Shown: positions 1 through 11,700 of the stretch, piece after piece
Layout of the letters: every line of letters starts with the position of its first letter
Numbering within the stretch: the stretch's first letter is position 1
Program-made: the position numbers and the translations under genes
The notes under the pieces: model-generated
Told to the model about the DNA's origin: nothing
What the model saw: the letters and a program-made list of their open reading frames with translations, nothing else
The model's database searches: none
Origin: Cymodocea nodosa
Taxonomy: Eukaryota > Streptophyta > Magnoliopsida > Alismatales > Cymodoceaceae
Direction of reading: 5' to 3'
NCBI GenBank assembly: GCA_036874045.1
Contig: CM072335.1
Location: 392,001-456,000, forward strand
Length of the DNA stretch: 64,000 bases

Positions 1-264
1 CGAACGAAAGAAGAGTATGAACTTGTTTTTAATCGATTTGGAAAAAGAAAAAGAAAAACGTGGCATTATCGATTACAACTCCAACTATTAAAAACTTCTT
101 CTTCCTCCTGATCATCGATGGAACTCCAGCAGACAGATCACCATCCAATCTTCAAGACGAACATCGTACTTGCCTTGTTCTTTCAGAAGCGATTCGTCAG
201 ACACATGCATGATAATACCCACCAACATTGTCGCCAGTGAAGAGGTGTAAGTTGAAGCCTTTAG

Positions 265-591
265 TTAGTAGTGGTGGTGGCGGCGGCGGTGGTGGTGGTC
301 GAACATCATCTTCCTGTCGAGACGGTCGAGCATCCTCTGGAACTCGCCAATGCTGTTGTCTATAGCCGTCATCTCCTCCTTCCTCCTCTGCATCATGACT
401 TTCAGCTTCTCCCCTTCGTCCACTATCTCGTACCCCCGCCTGTCCGCCAACTCTACGATCTTCTTGTACTCGCAAATCTTCGTGTCCACCGGGACGTCGA
501 TCCGGAGGACCTCGTCGGACGCGACCGCCCGCTCTACCAGGTCGTCAAAGCTCCTGATTTCCAGCGTTTTCACCCTCTTCTCGCTCGCCAT
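265..591 (-). CDS. Small intronless protein of unknown function
   Basis: A 108-residue single-exon reading frame starting MASEKRVKTLEIRSFDDLVE. I do not recognise the family. The middle part (about residues 60-95) is rich in Lys, Arg, Glu, Met and Leu with a heptad-like pattern, suggesting a coiled coil; the C-terminus is a basic run of His and Arg. The codons are GC-rich at third positions, like psbO and the MCTP gene in this window, which supports coding on this strand. A TATA-like box lies 75 bp upstream. Frames in the opposite direction over the same DNA also stay open, so the call rests on composition, the promoter element and the more natural protein. No signal peptide or membrane segment is visible. 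Confidence 0.5.
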   Translation of the reverse strand: MASEKRVKTLEIRSFDDLVERAVASDEVLRIDVPVDTKICEYKKIVELADRRGYEIVDEGEKLKVMMQRRKEEMTAIDNSIGEFQRMLDRLDRKMMFDHHHRRRHHHY

Positions 592-665
592 ACTTTCTCT
601 CCTCTCTCTCTCCCGTTTCCTTCGATGCCTTCAAGTTCTATAGACGATCCGACACCCATTGCATT

Positions 666-673
666 GCTTTATA
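666..673 (-). promoter_or_regulatory. TATA-like box of the 265-591 gene
   Basis: On the minus strand this reads TATAAAGC, 75 bp before the proposed ATG at 591. It is followed by a purine-rich GA leader. Spacing fits a plant core promoter with a short 5' UTR. Confidence 0.4.
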
Positions 674-2110
674 GCTCCTGCAACCAGAGACAACAGCCGT
701 CAATACAGATTTGTATAAAATTACATTTTTTGTTGATATTTTACACAAAGTTTGACTGAATAGAAAAAAAAGAAAGAACAAAATAGAGGCAAGTGGGAAT
801 GCTCGTGAGTTGCGATCCACCTGTGGCCGCACAGTGTCGGCCAGAGCATACGATGTGTCTCAGAACCGTCGAGGAGGTCCATTTTCGACGCAGGAATCGG
901 TTCCTGCGCACATGTCCATACAAGTTATACTACACGCGAATGAATAGTAGAACAGTAGCGGCAGCAGTGGTGGCAGCAGAAGCGGCGGTACTATCTTTTC
1001 AATTTCCGACCTTTCAGAGCCGGATCAGACTACGCACGGACTGAATGCTAACGCAAGTGTTGTCTCCCATCCATCAGTCACCGGACAAATTAACCTGCAG
1101 CGGCGGGAGGGTATCGATCGATCGATCGATCGATGTCCATGGAAGCCGCACCACTCCAGATGTGGAAAAAATGCCGGCAGCTGGCGGCATATGCCGACGG
1201 ACGCCGACGCCGTAGATACCAGCTAGGGAAGGGAAGGGGTCTCGCCGGCGCAGAGCATGCTTCGTCCCATCCCATCATGACGATACCACCGCCAACGGTC
1301 GGTCATCGATCTTTCAGGAAGCGGTGAAGACCATGTCTTTCTTCCGCGACTAACGATATGATTCAGAAAAGTCACGTGCAATTTGTATACGTGATATTAA
1401 TGATTTAGAAAATAATTATTAATAAGTATGGTAAGTTACGAAACGTTCGATAATTTGATTTATTTATTTTTTTGTTCACCTGTCGTAAACTTATTTTAAA
1501 ATATTTTTTATTTTTTTTTTAAAACATCAAACCCTCTTCTAATGTCTGTACCAATCACTGCAGCGACGTACACCAACAAACTAGAAGGTAGTGGTCCATA
1601 TCTAAACACGTACATCAAAATCTTTTTACTTTCTTTTTTTACCAAAAAAAACTAAGCATGTCCTACGTGGCATTTCCAATGGTCACCATCTGATAAATGC
1701 TTGCCTTCAACCATTCCTAAAAAATGGCAGACCATTTCTTTTCCGAATTGTGAGCTTTTAATGACAATATATATATAAATGCGTGGGGAGAAGCGTCGGC
1801 TTCTGGCCGAATCAAAGCATACGGTGCTGGAAGGGAAGGAACGCACGTGACTGATTCTCTCGTTGATCCAACGGTCAAAATCAAACGACTTCACACTCAT
1901 TGTAAGAATCCAAGCAAATACCAAAGATTACGGTAAATAAATTGCAAAAGTGCAAGATCTTGTTCACTCTTTGTTGGTGGTGCAGATATTATTATGACTA
2001 AAGACAACCTTGGATTAAAATTTACCCAGAAATACATATCATTGCGTGAAAAACAAAAAAAAAATTAATTTAATTGATCACTTGGTTAATCGTGCGGACA
2101 TAAGAGTTTT
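674..2110. other. Intergenic, no gene seen; (ATCG)n at 1113-1134
   Basis: No convincing coding sequence. The first half is moderately GC-rich and may hold promoter sequence of the flanking minus-strand gene. A short (ATCG)n microsatellite sits at 1113-1134. From about 1380 the DNA turns AT-rich. Confidence 0.5.
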
Positions 2111-2195
2111 TGTTAATGGATGATCATTGAAGATTAGATAAGGATAAAAAATAAAAATAAAAATAAAAACGGTCAATTGTTTGCTCTTCTATTCT
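2111..2195 (+). repeat. Direct repeat copy 1 (partner at 4481-4556)
   Basis: This stretch (GATCATTGAAGATTAGATAA and following) recurs at 4481-4556 with scattered substitutions and a small A-rich expansion. The two copies flank a block holding a Copia RNase H remnant and a nested TIR-type element. They could be fragments of a long terminal repeat pair, but similarity ends after about 80 bp. Confidence 0.5.
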
Positions 2196-2433
2196 CACCA
2201 TTCACTTGTGCGAGTGTCTTCTGATTGTGCTCCACTTCTTGAGTTTATCTTCACACAAGCATTACGTCTGCACTCAACTTTCCACGTGCACATCTGCCAA
2301 CTCCTATTATTACTCTCACCTCGACTTTCAGTAACATAATGGTAAATCAAAATGAGCAAACTCAAAATAAAATTAAATCAGTAAAGCCTAACAGCAAGAA
2401 AAGAGCAATGACTTAATTCACTTTTATGAGTAA

Positions 2434-3431
2434 GGGGGGGGGGGGCGGATTGTGCATTCGTAATCTCATGGAATTGAAAATTTTTTCTATTAGATTTCGA
2501 GTCATGAGTTGTCTGTGCATTTTGGAATTCAAATTTCTTGAGAATTTAAATTTCAATTATATGTAAAGGTTGGGAAAATAAATTTTCAACCTAAAATGTT
2601 GAAATTAATTTTCCAAAAGATCGTTCAACGCTCACCCTCGAATGTTGAAGTATATATTGTTAATATTTTTTTATTTAATTAATTATTTTAATATTATTTT
2701 TATTAAAAATAAAATATTAATTATTTTATTATTATTGATATTATTTAATTTATAATATTAAAATCATAAATATTATTAAATTTTATTATATTATTTAATA
2801 TATAATATCAAAATTTTAAAAACTATATAATTTTCCTAACTTTATGTGGCTAACACAAATGAAGTCTTAAAAGTCATTTATACCTAATAGAATGTTCAGA
2901 ATTATATTTTTTTATAATCAAAGTATTTCAATAATTATTTATTATTTACTTTCATTTATTCACTTCATAATAATTATATTTTTTAAAAAGTTATTTATTA
3001 TTACATTATGAGGAATATAGAATTTATAATTAACCTTTTATTGTTTTAAACATGTATTATAACTAAAAAGTTATCAAATTTTGTAATTTTTGATTTATTT
3101 TATATAATGATATACTTAATTAATTGATAAATGATATATAAACATTTAATTTAATAATATGTTCATTTATTAATGTAAGTAATTCATTTCTTGATTAATT
3201 ACATTTTCACTAATTACTTTAATTCATTACTTAACTTTATTAAAAATCAATTCTGTTCAATTCCATTCAATTCTGTTATGTGCACAAACACCTAAATTTC
3301 AATTTCTGTCAAATTCCTAAACGTGTATAAACACCTAGATTTTGAATTCTTTCCATCAAATTATGTAGAATTCAAATTTCGTTAAAATTCAAATTCTGCG
3401 AAATTCAAATTCTAGGTGCACAAACAGGCCC
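2434..3431 (+). mobile_element. ~1 kb non-autonomous TIR-type element, copy 1
   Basis: An AT-rich non-coding element bounded by TAA on both sides (2431-2433 and 3432-3434), a TWA-type target duplication like that of PIF/Harbinger elements. The right end, read inward on the minus strand, begins GGGCCTGTTTGTGCA. The left end starts with a run of G and then a similar TTGTGCA word. A closely similar copy in the same orientation lies at 50179-51198. No transposase frame is present. The terminal inverted repeats are imperfect, so the superfamily is an inference. Confidence 0.7.
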
Positions 3432-3845
3432 TAATTATTATTTGTATTATTATTAGATACTTTAATTGCTATAAATGATATTAATATGTTAAATAATACA
3501 ATAAAATAACTTAATAAAATATTTGAAATGAAAAACACAAAGAAAACGTCATATATTCTTAGAATTTAGATATTAAGGGATTAAAATTCTAAAATATTAA
3601 TTATAAATCAAGAAAAATACCGATACTAAAAAAAAGTTTGGAATTGACAATTACTCTTCATCCTTTATATTTTATGTTTTAGAGAAAAAATTAAGTGTGT
3701 TGTAAATATTATGCTTAAGAACATTTAAAAGTACATTATGCTTAAGTGGTTGTAACTTTGATATACGTTATGTTTGTATTATATTAAACTTGGAGTGTGC
3801 TATAAATATTATTAGTAGGTATCAAATTAATCTTAAAATAAAATA

Positions 3846-4300
3846 TTGAGAAGTTGTCAAAAAAATGATAAAATATGTAAAAGGAACTTTATATCATAAG
3901 TTGATTTATCAAACAGATAAACTTAAAGTATTTGATTATATACATGCAGATTTAGATGATAATAAAGATAATGAAAAGTTTACTTCAATACATATATTCA
4001 TATTTAAAGATGCAATTGTATATTGAGAAAGTAAGAAACAAATATATATAATAAAATACACATAAAAAATTGAATATGTTGTTTGAATCAAAAGATTTAT
4101 AAATGACTTAAATCTTAATTTAATCAATAGTCTTGTATTGTGACAATCAATAGATAATAAAATATTATATATAATAATGCAAATATGACAAAAAGATAAT
4201 ATATTAATATATATTATTACTATATTCGTGATATCGTAAAAAATAGAGAAATAAAATTAAGTTATACACTCATACATTGTTAATCCTATGATAAATAAGA
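3846..4300 (+). mobile_element. Decayed Ty1/Copia reverse-transcriptase/RNase H fragment
   Basis: Translation on the plus strand, interrupted by stops and small shifts, gives pieces that line up with the C-terminal Copia polyprotein. In order they are IKYVKGTLYHKLIYQTD, KVFDYIHADLDD, a word like the 'S-S-K-K-Q' RNase H motif (ESKKQ), YCDNQ, and a tail resembling 'H-I-D-I-R-Y-H-F-I-R' (INIYYYYIRDIV). Order and spacing match the family. Many stops show it is long dead. Confidence 0.75.
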
Positions 4301-4480
4301 TTACAATAGAAAGATTCATTAAGTTTATAAATTTAACGATACGAAGGAATATTTCCATAAATGATGAAAATGGAAAACATTTTCATAAACAGTGAGAATG
4401 AAAATTAACATATATACTAAAAAGTGAAAGATATCTCAATGCATGAAATATGTACATGATCTTAATGACCAGGTGAAATG

Positions 4481-4556
4481 TTAATAGATGGTCATTGAAG
4501 ATCAGATAAGGATGGATAAGAAGAAACGGTAAACTGTTTGCTCCTCTATCTTTTAT
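4481..4556 (+). repeat. Direct repeat copy 2 (partner at 2111-2195)
   Basis: Shares the GGTCATTGAAGATCAGATAA block and the following CGGT..CTGTTTGCTC..CTCTAT block with copy 1. It lies just downstream of the Copia RNase H remnant, where a 3' LTR would be expected. Confidence 0.5.
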
Positions 4557-5300
4557 GGCTGAAATAATGAACACCGAACTGTTATCTCTTATAGACAGAG
4601 GTGAAAACTTAAAAGAAGAATTATTCAGAAAAACATAATATTTAACATTTTCACTTTGACGGAGTCCCCCCCCTAATATCACCCAAGAAATTCTATTTTT
4701 CTTAACTCCGATAACCAACACTTTTAGATTAAAATTTTTTTAAAAAAAAAGTTGAAAAAAATATATTTTATTTACACGTCATTGAAAAGCTTGATAATTA
4801 CCTATATGTCATTGAAAAATCCATATTTACCTATATGCTATTAATAATTTATGAGTCTTGTAATAAAATATCATTACGATTCAATTCCGACCGTTACAAA
4901 TAGCGAATACTTTTAATTTGTAAATTATGATTAACGAGTTAATATGATTAATAGAAAAGTAGAGACATCGATTTTCAGACGAGACATAAAAAATTATCAA
5001 ATTTTTTGGGAACATGTAATTAAAAAAATACAGAAAAATAAAAAAAGTGATCCTCCCGATCCCCCAAGCCCATCCCCACCCAACTCACGTCTCTTCTGTC
5101 CTCTCTCCAATAATTTGTACAAGTTTAATTGATAAATATATTAACCACAACAATTTAACGTCACCGTTGCTTCTTTCACATGTTCGCTTTCTATTTAATA
5201 TATATATATATATAAATGGTCTCTTTTGGTAGGTGCCAAAAAGGAGAGAATTGTTGGTTTAATATCTATTAATAATAGATTTAAAAAATATATATATGGT
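4557..5300. other. AT-rich intergenic, no gene seen
   Basis: A/T runs and a short (TA)n tract near 5200. Nothing codes convincingly. The end of this stretch probably belongs to the promoter and leader of the amino acid transporter gene. Confidence 0.5.
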
Positions 5301-5729
5301 ATGAAATGAACGACGAACCTGTGGGATTTTCCCGGGGGCGTGAACGGAACAGCCGAATATCTCCTCCTCCTCCTACGCTTCTTCCATCGCCGCCGAATCC
5401 GAATCCCCAAAAGAGCTCTTCCCTTCCACGAAACAACTACCTTCCACCTGTGCACTTCTCTTTTGTTTAATCATCGTTCCTTGTTTTGGTGTGCACATTA
5501 TCTGAATAATTGACTTTTTTTGTGGTTGTTGCATTGGGGGGCGGTGCTGAAACAGAAAGGTCGGAATCTTTGACGTCCTCTTGTCCCTCTCTTTCTCTCC
5601 TGGTTGTTGGGTTCTTCTTTAGGTGCCGGTCGTTTTCTCTGGCTGGTTTGAGGTCGTGGGCGGAGGAAAGATTGGGTTTTTGGGTGTGTGTTTGTTGAAT
5701 TTGGCCTTGTCGGCGTTTGCTGGTCTGTG

Positions 5730-8700
5730 ATGGACGCGAGGAAAGGATGGCCGGAATGGGGGATTAGGAGCTTGATGAGGAGGAAGCAGGTAGATTCTGT
5801 CAGGACCAGAGGTGGAGGCGGCGACCATCATCAGCTCGCTAAGGAGTTGTCTGTTGTGCAGCTGATTGCTATCGGTGCAATTCTCGAACCTGCATTTCGA
5901 ACTCATCTTTTTCTCTTTGTTGTCTGAACATTTTTTTTGTTTGCTTGTTGATCAGCTTCGTTTTTTTTGTTTCTGAATTCCGTGTTCGGTTCTTTTCGAA
6001 TTTGTTGGAATCGCAGTTTTCTTCTGTTTTCCAAATAACAAACTTCATAATTTCGTCTAGCCTTTTTCGATAAATTTCTCATATTTACCAAGTTTTGAAG
6101 CTGGGATCTTAATACAATTTTAATGCCGTTTTGACGTAGAATTCGTTTTTCTAGATTTCGCGGAGTTAGCAATCTACTGGCTTTTGTGTGGTCAAATAAA
6201 GCCAATTTTTCTTACATTGCAGGAGTTGGTTCGACCATAGGAGCTGGAGTCTATGTTCTAGTTGGAACGGTTGCTCGTGAGCACTCTGGCCCAGCTCTAA
6301 CCATTTCATTTCTCATAGCTGGGATAGCTGCTGCACTTTCAGCTTTTTGTTATGCTGAGTTAGCCAGTCGTTGCCCATCTGCCGGAAGTGCTTATCACTA
6401 TTCATATGTATGTGTTGGAGAAGGGTATGTATCTTGTTTCTTAGAAGTTCCAGTTGCATCACATGAGGGAAAATATATAGAGCTTCACCAGCAATTTCAG
6501 AATAAATCAGCCCTGGAAAAAAATTCCATTGCTTGTGCTGCTTTTCTTCTTCCATCCATCTCCAATTAAGTCTAATGCACATGTCATCAGCATCAATTAA
6601 CTAGACAAAATGATTTAGTTCCTATCACTATTGATTTGCTTGTTCATTTAGCAAGTTGCACATGTTACGAGTTTACAGATTTATGAGATCCTTGCTGAGT
6701 AAGAAAGGGTGTCGTTCCTACTATACGATCTAAATACCCACTTGGAATGAGAAATCCATGCCAAGAGCTCAACGATAATGTTGTTCCATGGGGCATGAAC
6801 ATAGTTTACAATGATGTGGTGGTTATTTGATGGAATATCTTGGTGATCGTAACTTTTTTTTTTTCTTTCAGTGTTGCGTGGCTTATTGGCTGGTCTCTAA
6901 TACTAGAATACACCCTTGGAGGGTCTGCTGTTGCCCGTGGCATATCTCCAAACCTGGTACGTAAACGATTGCAAATCATAAAATTAGTTAACCCTCATTG
7001 TCTGCTACTTCCACCTGTTGAGGAAAATAGCTAATTCTCCTTTTCCTCTTCTACAGGCCTTACTTTTTGGTGGTCCAGATAGTCTGCCTTTCCCCTTTGC
7101 ACGTGCTCAAATTCCTGGAGTTGGCATTACAGTTGACCCATGTGCTGCCATCCTAGTCCTTATTGTGACTGCACTTCTTTGTGTGGGAATAAAGGAGGTA
7201 ATGATAACTTCAGGATCTATTTCTTTATTCTCTTTTAATATTTTCCTAAGGTTTGCATGTTAAATTTTCAGAGTTCATTTGCCCAAGCAATTGTCACTGC
7301 TGCAAATATTTGCGTCATGCTGTTTGTCATCCTAGTCGGTGGATATCTTGGGTATGAGACTGGATGGGTTGGCTATTCAGCTGCTACTGGGTAGGCAAAT
7401 CTCTTTTTCAGTGATGGTTTAGCAATTATAAACCAGCCACTAGTTCCGTTAAAGTAAGTTACTGCCAATTATTCAACTTTTATGATGCATAGATACTTCC
7501 CCTTTGGTGTGAAGGGCGTGCTTGCTGGTTCTGCAACAGTCTTTTTTGCATATATTGGCTTTGATTCCGTTGCTAGCACGGCAGAGGAGGTACATGATAA
7601 TCGATACAGATTTCTTCTAAGTAACCTTGCAATAGTTATTCTAAGTGTGATATGTATGTCACAAGTAATACCCTATCATCAAATAGGAAAATTCTTGAAG
7701 CCCGTAGAAAGTAATTCATTGCAATTTTGTTTTTAGATAGGATTTCAGACTTTCTGGTTGCCAAACTTTCAGGTGAAAAATCCTCAACGTGATCTGCCAT
7801 GGGGAATAGGTCTAGCATTGTCAATTTGCTGCTTCTTGTATATGATGGTCTCTGCTGTGATTGTTGGCCTTGTACCTTATTTTGCAATGGATCCCGATAC
7901 TCCAATTTCATCTGCATTTGCTAGTCATGGGATGCAATGGGCAATGTATGTAGAGTTCTTGCATGACAAAAGGTAACTTCCATTTGAATGATATTGAGAC
8001 TCAATACTTTGTTTGTCTAAAATTATAGGTATGTCGTCACAGCTGGAGCTATCCTTTCTCTCTGTGCAACATTGATGGGCTCAATTTTGCCCCAGGTATC
8101 AGTGATTTGATTTACCATCAGGTTTTACTTCTCTTATATGAATGAACATTATTTTTTAACAAGGGTAAAATGTAAATTTCAATCAAGATTTATCACTTGC
8201 CACATCTTCAGAATTTTTTTTGTTCATTCCACATTGAACTGTCATGTGATAGTCGATGATATGAAATGGAATGATTAGAATTGAGAGAGAATGAAAGTGA
8301 TCTCCTTACTGAGAGCAATTACATACTTGTAGGGAATAACTCATTTATGGATATCCATTTAATCTATATAACTATAAATCTAATCGAATAATATATTTAG
8401 TGATATGCCCTGCTCAAAAATATATTTAATGGTAATTCTCCCTCAAGTCAGAGAGAGTGAGAGATAGAGATCTTATATATTAATAATACCCAACATTTTA
8501 TGCAAAGTCTCGAACACAACTCAGACCCTTCTAGGAAGATATCAACCAACTACTTTAATAACCAAATATATAAGTTCTCATTATATCAATAATCCATTTC
8601 ATCACCATGCCACATACATAATGGCACTCAAGTAATCAACCTTAATATGCTTAGCATGCTTAAGAAATGGCAAGTGCACAAGGTATCTCATCACGAACTA

Positions 8701-11700
8701 GTAAATGCACATCTTGCCCACGTCTTCATTCTAAACCAAATATTGTCACCAATTGTAAATATTGAAGAGTACAATGAAAAAGGAAAAATGTTACAAAACA
8801 ATATAACTATTTGGTGATAGAACTAATGGAAAGCAAATTTATACAAAGTCAAATAAAGGACCTTTTCAAGTGTAGTCTAAGAGGAAATTTAAACAACCCT
8901 TTCACTGGACACTAACTATGACCATCAGCAATTGCACTTTGTGTATATCAGAAAACTAGGAAAGGCTGATGAAAAGATCACATTACCTAAAATATGTGAG
9001 GAGACTTCAATGTCTATAATCTAGAAACTATACTTGCATTGATACCTAATGTAGTGACATGAGATAGTAGCTGTGGTTTGGTTGACTTGCAATTGAACAA
9101 ACTTGTCATAATTAGTTTGAGAGATGGTCACTAATTGCAATGGTGGATTAAGAGTCTCTGTTCAAGCATAAGTGATTTACCATACTTGTCCCAAAATCTA
9201 TTTGTAGTATGGTTTGTTCTATAATAGCACACACCAATGAGTGTTCCAATCTCCCCTAAAAGATTTACCATGATCATTTCCAGATGGTGTAACCGCCACA
9301 GGCTGATATGGAACAACAGCAGGTGCAGCTCTTGAAATCTGTAAAATCCACAAATTTGAGATACAAAATCAAGGTTGAGTCTAATAAAAAATTTTAACTT
9401 TAAATTTTTCCTTGTACTCTATCTTAAAGATGTTACCATAAATGGTTGGAAAATGCCCCTATTAAGGCTTAAAGAGTACTATAAAAACCCTCAACTGACT
9501 ATTTTCCCTGTTTGTCTAAAAAGCTCCTCAGATTCTCGCAATGTTTTTTCATTTCCTTACATTGTATGCAATGCTCCAAAACTACTTACCCTGCTTGAGC
9601 ATCATTACACTCAAGGAGATTCTCTTCCATACTATCCAACCAAAAAATTATTAGCAAACTAATCATCGTAAGCAACATCTTTAATATTGGGTGATGAATA
9701 ATATGCTAGATCTTTTAATGTGTGCCAAAAATGTCTCATAAAATTTAAGACCAAAGCATGCAGTTCTTTTCATCCAAGTTGACAGAGGAAGTGGAACTTT
9801 TGAGCCATATGTAAGAGAGAAGGCCGTAACTTCATTGGAGCAGATTTGATTTTGTCAAAACAACCTTGAAACATGTACTAAGTACTAACATCATGAAATC
9901 AACACAAAAACTTGCCAGATAGCGTGTATCCAAGTTACAACTCATGGCTGAAAAGAAACAACACATCTAGGGTACATACACAGCCCTAGGCAAATATCCA
10001 AGCCAAATGTCACTACGACAACCTACAACATGTCTGAACAACCAATGCAGGCTTTACAAAAGTCATTGGTTTCCCCTAGAAGGGCCAGCAACCGCAGGTG
10101 AAGAGGGAAATGGAGACAATGGGGGTAGGAGACAGACCTGAAGTAGTGGCCAGAGGCAGCTCGATGGTAGATCAGGCTGCCTGGGTGGTGACAATGGCAG
10201 GTTTGATGGTGGTTGCCCTGGTTTTTTTTTTTTTTTTTGTGTCAGATGATTAGGTTGGCTAGGGCTTCGGTATCATGCTAGATTTGGGAGATAATGAAAG
10301 ATGATCTTATTACTAAGAGCACTTGTATATTTACAAGGATTAGCCAATATATGGATATCCATTTAGCCCGTATATAACTAATCTGGTAATAAAGTCTTAT
10401 GGGAACAATTTGGATGCCAAGAATACTAATTCATTGTACTCTTGATCTTGCAGCCAAGAATAATGATGGCCATGGCTAGAGATGGGTTATTGCCATCCAT
10501 TTTCTCTGATGTTAACGAAGTTACACAAGTTCCTGTCAAGAGCACAATCGTAACTGGTATTTGTGCAGCAACCCTTGCATTTCTCATGGATGTTTCAGAA
10601 TTGGCAGGAATGGTAAGATTTTACTTGGAAAACAAGACTTAACTAGAGAAACTGAAAGTAATAGTATATCTTGGAGCTTTTTCAGGGGAATAAAAGCTAC
10701 TACTTTTTTGATGCAGGTGAGTGTGGGCACACTTCTTGCATTTATAGTTGTTGCAGTTTCCATTTTGATATTGAGATATGTTCCACCCGATGAGGTACCT
10801 CTACCATCATCACTTCAAGAATCAATCCATTCAGTGTCATTACGTTACAGTTCTCAAAATAATGAGGAGGAAAGTTCAAAACATGGCATTTCCTCTATAA
10901 ATGATGAGGAAACAGCACCTCTTATTGTGAAGGAAGATAGCCAAGGTAGTCTTCATACAGATGACCATAAATATCAAAACTGTTTATACTAATCAAACTA
11001 ATACCTAGTTTATTGGACACTGCTATGAATGAAAATTGCCATCAATTTCTCTTCATAAATGAATGATTTTTATTGTATAGATACCTCTTTGACTATAAGT
11101 TGTGCATAATTGATATAACTGCTATCTCTTTTTCTTAAAAAACTATTTGCTAGATAAATTGGATGAGCAAAATCGACGAAAAATTGCAGCTGCAAGCATC
11201 ACATCTGTGTGTATGGGAGTTTTGATACTTACGTCTGCAGCTTCATTTGCAGTATTCCCTGCGTAAGTGAACTATTTCTGATGGCAACATTCATCACATT
11301 AACAAAGAATGTCTTTCAATTCTTATCAATGTGTTCCCATAGCGGGAAGACTGGAACTAGTTAAAAATTAATGATTTGATAAATTTATTGGGTGAATTAC
11401 ATCTTCACAAAGAACTTTATTGTTGACGTTGCTAATCCAATCATGCCTCTCAGAGAAATGGTCAATTGAAATTTTCTTAATTGTTTTAAATGTTCACCAT
11501 AAAATTTCGTTAAGAAACAGTTATTTGAGACTTCAGTTGGAAAATATTTTTTTGGATTAGCAAAGTTAATGGTCAATTATTAGGAAAAAAAATTTCCAAC
11601 TTATTTATGTTGTGTTGCTTATGTTTTTGCTTTTTACCAATTATGGAGTAGAAATGGTTGATTGAAATGTTCTTTAAAATATTAAATATTTGGAAATAGT

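Noticed and set aside
9375-9662. 95-aa plus-strand frame in CAT intron 8
   Set aside because: Lies inside the antisense Copia relic; no domain, and AT-rich composition.
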